Of a DNA stretch of 23,822 bases, positions 1 through 6,186 are shown piece by piece (the first letter of the stretch is position 1; the number at the start of each line of letters is the position of its first letter). The notes under the pieces are model-generated. The model worked only from the letters and a program-made list of their open reading frames with translations. It was not told the DNA's origin and made no database searches. This DNA is from a virus, in IMG/VR virus record IMGVR_UViG_3300042465_000917, positions 1 through 23,822 of that record, one strand, 5' to 3'. The position numbers and the translations under genes were made by a program.

Positions 1-1336
1 TTACATTCAGCGCCCCTTCGGGTCTAAGCGCAATCATGTGTACAGTGTGGTCGTTGTTGCTGTTGAGGATGTCCACAACAAACAACTCGTAAGGCAACAG
101 CATCACTTGCTTCTTGGACTTAACGCCCTCATCGTCTTCTACTGTGCGCTCCATGAACACACCGCCGTTTGTGCCGTAGGCGTAACCCCGTGGCGGTGTT
201 GGGCGCATGACCTTGATGACTTCTTTCGCAGTGACTGTGCTGTCGCTTGGTAGCCTTACCTCGATCTCTTTCTCTTCCACCTCAACAGACAACTCGCGTC
301 CCAAGATCAGGGGGTTGGTTATCTTGCCCCAATGCGCGCATGATTGGCACACTCCGGGGTTCTCTGAGTCCATCTTGACGCAGGGGTATGGGCCCTTGAT
401 GCTTTGCAGCTTCTGGTTCATGCGCTCAGGCTCGTAGGGGTGCATCTGGCTTAGCCAGACAGCCGCCTTGTTGCCGTCTTCACAAACCTTCGTCCATGAC
501 AGCAAGCCCCTCCAGATCGGCTCCATGCCGTCCTCGGTTGCATGCTCCACGTAGTGCGCTAACTGACCACAGCCACGGCCATTTTGCGTAGCAAGCCATA
601 TCGGTTTGAACTTGGTGATGCTGTTCTCATACAGCTTCACTGTCGTAGCCGATGGCGTTGCCTTGGTTGGCCGCTGTCCGGGCAAGTCAAGTGCTGGTGT
701 AGCCACAGGCTCATATACTGCGCCTGTCAGTTTCTCTCGGATGAGAGTCGCCAGACCCTCGAAGCTGAACACATCGCCTTCAGTCAGTATGCGCACAGGG
801 CGCGGCGTTGCGTACTTCTTCTTAAAGTTGGTTGTGTCAGGCACACGCAAGACTCGGGCGGCATCTGCCGTCACGGTCATGTCGATCGCCATGTTCTCCT
901 GCTTGCACAGGCGTTTGAAGTTCTCAGCCACCGGCTTCCATGAGTCGATAGGAACGGCAGTAAGTAGTGGCCAGTAGCAGTGCAACCCACCACCAGAGCC
1001 GACTACATAGGGCGTGCCCAAAGCATCAAGGCCAGTCTTTTCCAAGAACGCATTGAGCGCAAGGGCGGCATCTTTCTTCGATGCATAGCCATCCATGTCG
1101 ATAAACAGGGACTTCACATACCTTGCGTTTACAGCTTGTCGGTTGTCTTCCTTGCCAAAAGTAGCCAAGGCAAAGTAAACATCTAGCTTGCTGTCGTGCC
1201 AACCTTTAATTGGCGCTGTGGTCTGATCGAGCGCGTCAACAAACACATGCTCTTTCGTCCTAGTAAGTTCTGCTACACAGTACCGACCAAATTCTGGCGG
1301 CGGCAGAACAACCGCTAAAAACTCAAGCGGAGTCAT
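1..1336 (-). CDS. AEP-type primase (primase-polymerase), C-terminus outside window
   Basis: This is a 445-residue N-terminal part; the frame is still open at base 1. It has the three archaeo-eukaryotic primase (AEP) motifs in order: FIDMDG (D80, D82) for metal binding, SGGGLHCYW (H119), and DAARVLRVPDTTN about 50 residues later. Downstream is a Cys cluster (CVKMDSENPGVCQSCAHW) that may bind zinc. The last visible part could be the start of a DUF927/helicase-like domain, which is a guess. AEP primases make primers and sometimes copy DNA. The ATG at 1336 follows AAGGA by 7 nt and sits 17 nt after the previous stop. It is the last gene of the leftward replication cluster in view and presumably primes for the PolA at 6187-8157. 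Confidence 0.82.
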   Translation of the reverse strand, partial: MTPLEFLAVVLPPPEFGRYCVAELTRTKEHVFVDALDQTTAPIKGWHDSKLDVYFALATFGKEDNRQAVNARYVKSLFIDMDGYASKKDAALALNAFLEKTGLDALGTPYVVGSGGGLHCYWPLLTAVPIDSWKPVAENFKRLCKQENMAIDMTVTADAARVLRVPDTTNFKKKYATPRPVRILTEGDVFSFEGLATLIREKLTGAVYEPVATPALDLPGQRPTKATPSATTVKLYENSITKFKPIWLATQNGRGCGQLAHYVEHATEDGMEPIWRGLLSWTKVCEDGNKAAVWLSQMHPYEPERMNQKLQSIKGPYPCVKMDSENPGVCQSCAHWGKITNPLILGRELSVEVEEKEIEVRLPSDSTVTAKEVIKVMRPTPPRGYAYGTNGGVFMERTVEDDEGVKSKKQVMLLPYELFVVDILNSNNDHTVHMIALRPEGALNV

Positions 1337-1353
1337 TAGAGTCCTTGATCGGG

Positions 1354-1539
1354 TTACAGGAACAGGTCTAGCTGCTTTGAATCTTTAAGTTGGGATTCAT
1401 CAGGGGGCGCCATCACAGTCAAACGGCGTAGCACTTCCAGTTGCCACTCCTTGGGCAAGCCTGTGTCCAACTCCATGAGTTCTGCGCTAAAGCGGATCAG
1501 CTCTTGCGTGGTGAGGGATCGAGGTTGTATTCCGTACAT
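1354..1539 (-). CDS. Small protein ending in a beta-clamp-binding-like motif
   Basis: This 61-residue protein has no recognised domain. Its C-terminus reads KQLDLFL, and residues 56-60 (QLDLF) match the bacterial sliding-clamp-binding consensus QL(S/D)LF. The ATG at 1539 is preferred over the in-frame ATG at 1551 because GGAG lies 6 nt before it; the longer form would add four residues. The start lies inside the end of the helix-turn-helix gene (43-nt overlap, different frame), so the two are probably translationally coupled. Clamp binding is inferred from the motif only. The long overlap makes the gene somewhat less certain than its neighbours. Confidence 0.6.
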   Translation of the reverse strand: MYGIQPRSLTTQELIRFSAELMELDTGLPKEWQLEVLRRLTVMAPPDESQLKDSKQLDLFL

Positions 1540-1790
1540 ATTTTTCTCCATGCCTCGTCTGCTGAATGCGAGGTCTTCATTATGTGAGTTAAGAATTCGA
1601 CGCGACTGCGGTAGGCCACAAACACTTCCGTGCCTGTAAACCAGTTGTAGACAGTCTGTCGAGAGACGCCGAGAGCATAGGCAATCTTCGTGACCGGAAA
1701 GTCATGGTGGATCGCCCAACGCCCAAGCTGGTTGCCCAGAGACTTGGGAGTCTTTGCTACTTCGTCAATGATTTTTTGAGAGTAAGCCAT
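1497..1790 (-). CDS. Helix-turn-helix DNA-binding protein (XRE/Cro-like)
   Basis: This 97-residue protein has a clear helix-turn-helix at about residues 32-51 (PVTKIAYALGVSRQTVYNWF), where the second helix SRQTVYNW is a typical recognition helix. The preceding LGNQLGRWAIHH fits helix 1 of a Cro/XRE-like fold. It probably regulates phage transcription; no operator could be assigned. I see no Shine-Dalgarno sequence before the ATG at 1790, unlike nearly all other genes here. It also follows a 139-nt gap, so it may have its own promoter or a leaderless start. I found no convincing -10/-35 pair in that gap. Confidence 0.7.
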   Translation of the reverse strand: MAYSQKIIDEVAKTPKSLGNQLGRWAIHHDFPVTKIAYALGVSRQTVYNWFTGTEVFVAYRSRVEFLTHIMKTSHSADEAWRKICTEYNLDPSPRKS

Positions 1791-1929
1791 AGTGGTTTTG
1801 TTAAGGCGCTAGGACACGCAGAACGGGAAACGCAGTCGTGTGCTTGTGTGTGTGTATCTAACGAGGTAACTTTTAAAAACCCCGGCACACGCAATGCGAC
1901 CGCCGACTGCGGCCTAGCGAAACCTTTAA

Positions 1930-2913
1930 TTACTCATCGTCCCAGTCAGCAACGATGTCGGCCAGCTTGTTCTTCTTAGCTGGGGCGGCTTCCACCTTGG
2001 CAGGGGCTTTGCGAACTTCTGGCTCCTCTTCAGCCTCCACCTCAACAGCCTTGGCTTTCTTGGGTTTGGTGGCTTTGACTTCAGCCATAGCTTCGGCCTC
2101 GTCTTCGTCCAGCATATCACCCATAGGCTTAGCCGCAGGGCGCTTGCCTTCAATAGCCAATGGTGCAGGGGCAGTAACGCCATCCACAGCGGCAGGGGTA
2201 GAAGATACAGCCTTCTCAGCATCCTTAGACTGAGATTGCGACTGCACAATCTCGTACTCGTCATCAGTCAACCAACGCACAGGGGCGAAGATCAACTTGG
2301 GTGACTCAGCCTTGGTGTCAAACTTCATGCGGGTCACGATGGAGTCCAAGTTAACAGGAGGAGTCTGAGCCGCCATAGCACGGGCGTAGGCTTGCAGTGG
2401 GCGCTTGTCGCCTTCTTCCTTGCCGAAGATGGACGTAGCTGGCAGGGTGACCTGCAACACATCGCCTTCAGGGTTGTTAGCCAGCACCACAGCCAAGCGC
2501 TGTTGGTAACGGCAAGCACGGCTGTTGCCATTGCCTGACCCCGCGATGTTTTGTGGGCAAGCGGCACAGGTAGAAGCCTGTGGGTTCCGCACGCCTGCAT
2601 CAGGCTTGTCGCCATCGCCAGAGGTGCAGTCAGGGGGAGCCGCCGCCGCATCCTTGTCGTACGATCCTGCGTAGAAGATACGGCTGATCTTGGGGGCAGC
2701 TTTAACCACGATCACATCTAAGAAGCGCTCGTCAATAGCGGCCACTTCTTTGCCGCCAGAAAGCAAGCGGAACACGCCACCCTTGATAGAGACGCGTTTC
2801 ATGCCGCCGCCAGTGGGTACGCCACCGGCTAAGGCCAAAGTAGTTGCAGATAGAGCCGCGTTCTTAGCGAATGACGGCACGTTTGAGGGGTTGAACATTG
2901 CAATGTTGCTCAT
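1930..2913 (-). CDS. Probable ssDNA-binding protein with Cys4 zinc motif and acidic tail
   Basis: This 327-residue protein has an N-terminal beta-rich half, then four cysteines, C96, C116, C119 and C134 (C-x19-C-x2-C-x14-C), next to a basic stretch (RACRYQQRLA). A low-complexity Ala/Lys/Glu linker (about residues 230-315) follows, and the C-terminus is LADIVADWDDE. An acidic tail ending a flexible linker is typical of ssDNA-binding proteins such as SSB and T7 gp2.5, where it recruits replication partners. Its place between the primase/HTH genes and the SNF2 helicase fits. The assignment rests on architecture and context, not a recognised OB-fold signature. The ATG at 2913 has only a weak GGAAA upstream and follows the previous stop closely. 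Confidence 0.6.
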   Translation of the reverse strand: MSNIAMFNPSNVPSFAKNAALSATTLALAGGVPTGGGMKRVSIKGGVFRLLSGGKEVAAIDERFLDVIVVKAAPKISRIFYAGSYDKDAAAAPPDCTSGDGDKPDAGVRNPQASTCAACPQNIAGSGNGNSRACRYQQRLAVVLANNPEGDVLQVTLPATSIFGKEEGDKRPLQAYARAMAAQTPPVNLDSIVTRMKFDTKAESPKLIFAPVRWLTDDEYEIVQSQSQSKDAEKAVSSTPAAVDGVTAPAPLAIEGKRPAAKPMGDMLDEDEAEAMAEVKATKPKKAKAVEVEAEEEPEVRKAPAKVEAAPAKKNKLADIVADWDDE

Positions 2914-2924
2914 TTGATTTCCAT

Positions 2925-3326
2925 TTAAGTTGGTTTACGTACAGAGATATCGTACTCAGAGGCTGAGTTGAGTCCGGGCGGTACGACCCCGGGGTTTTCG
3001 TCCAAGAACTGCTTCATGTTGGTCTGTGCGATGCGCTTCTCCAAAAGCTCAATGGCTTCGTGAGCCAAGACAAACTTTTTAAATTCGTCCCAGTCTTGGG
3101 TGGAGTAGCGCGTTTTCACAGACAGCACCACTGTGCCTTCTGGAGTTCGTACAGATGTGACGCCAAGCGTCTTCATCTGGTCTTTCATTGCGTTCTTGAT
3201 CTCGTCCTGTTGCGCCTTGAGTAGCTCGACTTCGGTGTCGTACTCTTGGGTTAGGTCGGCAATCTTGCTACGCAGTTTGCGGTAGATTTTTGCTAGTTTG
3301 TCTAGCGGTACTGAGTCTTCTGACAC
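2925..3326 (-). CDS. Conserved phage protein with N-terminal coiled coil
   Basis: This 133-residue protein starts at GTG (3326), with AGGAG 6 nt upstream and no better ATG. Residues 8-55 are strongly helical and charged (KLAKIYRKLRSKIADLTQEY and on), consistent with a coiled coil. The rest contains GVTSVRTPEGTVVLSVKTRY and ENPGVVPPGLN, a pattern I recall from replication modules of uncultured phages without a proven function. It lies between the helicase and the probable SSB, 70 nt downstream of the helicase gene, and may be an accessory replication or recombination factor. No catalytic motif is visible. Confidence 0.65.
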   Translation of the reverse strand: MSEDSVPLDKLAKIYRKLRSKIADLTQEYDTEVELLKAQQDEIKNAMKDQMKTLGVTSVRTPEGTVVLSVKTRYSTQDWDEFKKFVLAHEAIELLEKRIAQTNMKQFLDENPGVVPPGLNSASEYDISVRKPT

Positions 3327-3397
3327 TTGCTTCTCCTGTTTAATTATTGTCTAAGGTTGGACAGTTTACACATATTTCAATTGGTTGCAACCCCCTT

Positions 3398-4957
3398 TCA
3401 TGATTTAATTTCAGTCTCGAACATGTCGGTAAGAAGTAAGTTATCGCTAACTTTCCCTGCCAACGCATCAAACATCTTCCTCTCGATAGCGCTACCCTGA
3501 ATGTGGATCACAGTAACTTTATCTGAGTCCTGCCCCTTGCGGTCAGCACGGGCACAGCACTGGATGTACTGCTCTACGCTCATGAGTGGGCCATAGAACA
3601 CCACAGTATCAGCGGCAGTCAGCGTGATGCCGTGGGCCGATGCCGCAGGCTGCATGACCAACACTCTAGGGTCGGCTTCAGTCTGGAAGCGATTGATTGT
3701 TTGCCCACGTTTGCTAGGCGTTACATCCCCGTGGATGCACTCGTTGACAATGCCCTTCTTGGTGAGGTACGTGCTAATGGTGTCAATGGTGCTACGGAAC
3801 AAAGCAAAGATGATGACCTTGCGATCGGTCTCGTCTAGTATCTCCTCCAGTACAGCCAACCGAGGCGCTGAGTCAAACTCAACAACTTCCTTGTCGTCTG
3901 TGTAGGCCGCACCACAACTGATCTGCAACAGCTTACTCACACCAGCGGCGGCATTGACTGCCGTGATGGTCTCGCCTGCGGCTAGCACAAGCATGCGTTC
4001 TTTGAGCATGTTGTAGTACTTGGCTTGCTGTGGTGTCAGAGCTACCTCACGAGTCATGGTAATGACAGGGGGTAAGTCAAGGCATTGTGCTTTGGTGTAG
4101 CGTATCGCTGGCTGTAGAGCCTCGTGTACCTTCTCTTTAGCATCAGCCTTTGGCGCCCACTTGAACAGCGTGATCTTGTTCATCACCTTGTCTCGCCACG
4201 CAGTAAAGAACTTAGGCACGCCATCAGGGTTAACTAGCTTAGCCAAGCCATACGCGTCCACTGGCGACTGAGATGCCGGCGTTCCGGTCATCATCCACAG
4301 GTATGTGGTTGGCGTAAGGATCGAGTTAAGTGCCTTCCATCTGCGTGTCGTTGGTGTCTTGTATGCGTTGGCTTCGTCCACAATCACAAGGTCAAAGCGG
4401 CCATCGTTACGCACCTCATCAGCGATCAGATTAAGACCTTCATAGTTGGTAATGACAATCTCGTAATCTCGCTGAATCATCTCGATGCGCCGACTAGCCT
4501 GCGCATGGTGCGCGATAACGGCAGAGCGATGAATGATGCTGTTGTTGATGTCGCCCATCCATGCGCTGTGCATGATGGACAAGGGGCACAGGATCAGAAC
4601 CCTACGCACCTTCTTAAGCTTCATCAAGTAGTCAGCCGCCCATAGAGCAGATAGCGTCTTGCCAGTGCCGGGTTCAGAGAACACAAAGGCTCTCCTGTAC
4701 ATCGTCAAGAACGCTGACGTCTCTATCTGATGAGCCATAGGCGTGTAACGCCCCGGCCAGTCGTAGCGCCTAATGATCGGCGATGGCACATCCTTAACAC
4801 CTAGGTTACGCAAAACCCGCGCTTCATCAAGACCCCAGTACACAGCAACGTCGTAGCCTCCGTCTGCACGAAGCATGGCTTTGCTCTTAGGGATGATTGA
4901 GTATTTGTGCGGGTTCCTTGTTCGTAAGATAAGTGCTCTGTCTTCTACAATTTCCAT
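3398..4957 (-). CDS. SNF2-like superfamily 2 helicase/ATPase
   Basis: This 519-residue protein has the full set of SF2/SNF2 motifs: a Q-motif-like HQIETSAFL (about 76-84), Walker A SEPGTGKT (94-101), Walker B with DEAN (194-197) instead of DEAH/DEAQ, motif III TGTPASQSP (224-232), motif IV VIIFALFRST, motif V with HGITLTAADTVVFY, and motif VI QCCARADRKGQ (about 466-476). It is an ATP-driven translocase on double-stranded DNA. No DnaB- or gp4-type helicase is visible in the window, so it may be the helicase used with the phage polymerase, or may act in recombination or replication restart. The ATG at 4957 has CGGAG 6 nt upstream. Confidence 0.93.
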   Translation of the reverse strand: MEIVEDRALILRTRNPHKYSIIPKSKAMLRADGGYDVAVYWGLDEARVLRNLGVKDVPSPIIRRYDWPGRYTPMAHQIETSAFLTMYRRAFVFSEPGTGKTLSALWAADYLMKLKKVRRVLILCPLSIMHSAWMGDINNSIIHRSAVIAHHAQASRRIEMIQRDYEIVITNYEGLNLIADEVRNDGRFDLVIVDEANAYKTPTTRRWKALNSILTPTTYLWMMTGTPASQSPVDAYGLAKLVNPDGVPKFFTAWRDKVMNKITLFKWAPKADAKEKVHEALQPAIRYTKAQCLDLPPVITMTREVALTPQQAKYYNMLKERMLVLAAGETITAVNAAAGVSKLLQISCGAAYTDDKEVVEFDSAPRLAVLEEILDETDRKVIIFALFRSTIDTISTYLTKKGIVNECIHGDVTPSKRGQTINRFQTEADPRVLVMQPAASAHGITLTAADTVVFYGPLMSVEQYIQCCARADRKGQDSDKVTVIHIQGSAIERKMFDALAGKVSDNLLLTDMFETEIKS

Positions 4958-4971
4958 TGCTTCTCCGAGGA

Positions 4972-5205
4972 TTATTTATTGTCTGCTCTGTTGGCAGATT
5001 TGCTACGCATACGCAGGTTACCTTTGGCTGATGTACCACCTGAGCGCATGGGCTTGATGTGATCCACATCTTTGCCGTCACCCTTGGTGGCTGCCCCCGT
5101 CTTCTCCATCATGCGGCGAGCCTTAACGCGCTCTGCTCGCTTCTTGATCTGATCGGGCTTGCCTTGGTAGTTAGCGTACTCTGACGAATAGTTTCTTGTG
5201 GCCAT
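4972..5205 (-). CDS. Small HNH-like endonuclease
   Basis: This 77-residue basic protein has a C-terminal half, KDVDHIKPMRSGGTSAKGNL followed by RMRSKSANR, that matches the short phage HNH pattern DH-(x)n-G-x-N-L-R-x-x-S-x-x-N. H49, N63 and N72 are the likely catalytic or metal-binding positions. The first His is replaced by Asp (D48), as in many phage DH-type HNH proteins, and there are no CxxC zinc knuckles. It may nick or cut DNA during replication or recombination. It sits 14 nt before the helicase gene and directly after the Cas4-like nuclease gene. Start ATG with AGGAA upstream. Confidence 0.7.
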   Translation of the reverse strand: MATRNYSSEYANYQGKPDQIKKRAERVKARRMMEKTGAATKGDGKDVDHIKPMRSGGTSAKGNLRMRSKSANRADNK

Positions 5206-5213
5206 GACTGTTC

Positions 5214-5879
5214 CTAATGCTTAGGGTTGAACTCGCATCCGGTGACCTGACACCATCCGCAAAGTGGGGTTTGATTGGGGTTCCATACCTCGTTCTCGAA
5301 GCATGCTTCAAGACGCGCAGTACGCTCACGATACTTCCACCAGAAGGCTTCAGACTGATCGCGTGTCATCTGCATCTTGACCATATCATTTTTCACAATG
5401 AACAGCAACGCTGAGTTAACCTTACGTATGTGCGGGAAGTGCTGGAACACCATGAGCGACATCAACACAAGCTGATCCCTGTCGGGGTACTTGTTGTTGC
5501 CGGTCTTCCAGTCTCCCACCCATGCCGTAAGGTTCTCATCGTCAACGATCAGAATGTCCGCGATGCCCCGCACCCAAACATCAGGTGCTTTCCAGTTAGT
5601 AGGCGTAAGGTCAGCGCGTAGCGCCATCTCGTACTCTGCTAGCTTTCGTCCGGGCTTGGCAAGCATGGCGTCCACCACAGGCTGGAACTGCTCGTACTCA
5701 GGCGGTATAGGCTTTTGATCCCTGATGTAGTGTTCAATAGCTTCATGCACCTGATTGCCGTAACGCGTGGCCTCAGTCTCTTGGAAGGGGTACTTCTTCA
5801 AGACCTTGACCTCGTGATACCTGCGTTGGCAACCCTCAAAATCTTTGAGGCTGCTGTGTGACCATGCTGGTTTTTTCAT
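5214..5879 (-). CDS. Cas4/RecB-like PD-(D/E)XK exonuclease with probable Fe-S cluster
   Basis: This 221-residue protein shows the RecB-family nuclease motifs: H45 in GNQVHEAIEHY, D108 in RGIADILIVDD, D123-x-K125 in VGDWKTGN, and a Q136-containing helix (DRDQLVLMS). C17 in the first helix plus C207, C210 and C215 near the C-terminus (CGWCQVTGC) reproduce the 1+3 cysteine layout that holds a 4Fe-4S cluster in Cas4 and AddB nucleases. It probably degrades or processes DNA ends during phage recombination or replication. No CRISPR array or cas1/cas2 is near. Its ATG overlaps the TGA of the upstream HExxH gene (ATGA), indicating translational coupling. Confidence 0.85.
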   Translation of the reverse strand: MKKPAWSHSSLKDFEGCQRRYHEVKVLKKYPFQETEATRYGNQVHEAIEHYIRDQKPIPPEYEQFQPVVDAMLAKPGRKLAEYEMALRADLTPTNWKAPDVWVRGIADILIVDDENLTAWVGDWKTGNNKYPDRDQLVLMSLMVFQHFPHIRKVNSALLFIVKNDMVKMQMTRDQSEAFWWKYRERTARLEACFENEVWNPNQTPLCGWCQVTGCEFNPKH

Positions 5880-6175
5880 TCGAACTTCGCTGTGTTAATG
5901 GCTTTGTTAAGCCGTGTTGCAAACGCGGATACAAAACGCTCGTCACGATACAAAGGGCTGTCCATGTCATGCAGGATTGCATGCGTAAGCTCATGCCAGA
6001 ATGTGTCGCCGACTTCGTGCTTTGTAAACGGTTTGCCTGAGTGGTCGCGTGTACCGATACGAATGTGTTGCGCGTCATAATGCACACGCCCCACATAACT
6101 CTTATCGATCATAGCCTCAATGACTTCCACGCTGTACCACCGCCTACCTACTCTTATTTTTGTTGGTAACCTCAA
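5876..6175 (-). CDS. HExxH metallopeptidase-like protein (TTG start)
   Basis: This 99-residue protein contains HELTH (61-65), a zinc-binding HExxH motif in a helix (TFWHELTHAILHDM), with possible third-ligand acids at D78/E79. It resembles small phage proteins of the zincin/SprT-like type; substrate unknown. The only usable start is TTG at 6175: a stop lies a few codons upstream in frame, AGGAG sits about 8 nt before the TTG, and the first ATG (residue 22) has no Shine-Dalgarno. That Shine-Dalgarno overlaps the stop codon of the DNA polymerase gene. The stop overlaps the start of the Cas4-like gene, so the two products are probably made together. Confidence 0.72.
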   Translation of the reverse strand: MRLPTKIRVGRRWYSVEVIEAMIDKSYVGRVHYDAQHIRIGTRDHSGKPFTKHEVGDTFWHELTHAILHDMDSPLYRDERFVSAFATRLNKAINTAKFE

Positions 6176-6186
6176 TAGTGCTTCTC

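Noticed and set aside
1791-1929. Intrinsic terminator in the gap before the HTH gene
   Set aside because: A T-run follows CCGGGG on the minus strand, but I could not form a clean stable stem next to it. The (GT)n stretch at 1846-1856 is too short to matter.
3336-3397. Leftward promoter between the helicase and the 133-residue gene
   Set aside because: TTGCAA and TTGAAA could be -35 boxes, but no acceptable -10 lies at 16-18 bp; the evidence is too weak to annotate.
5214-5879. Part of a phage CRISPR-Cas system because of the Cas4-like fold
   Set aside because: No cas1, cas2 or repeats are nearby; stand-alone Cas4/RecB-like nucleases are common in phage replication modules.
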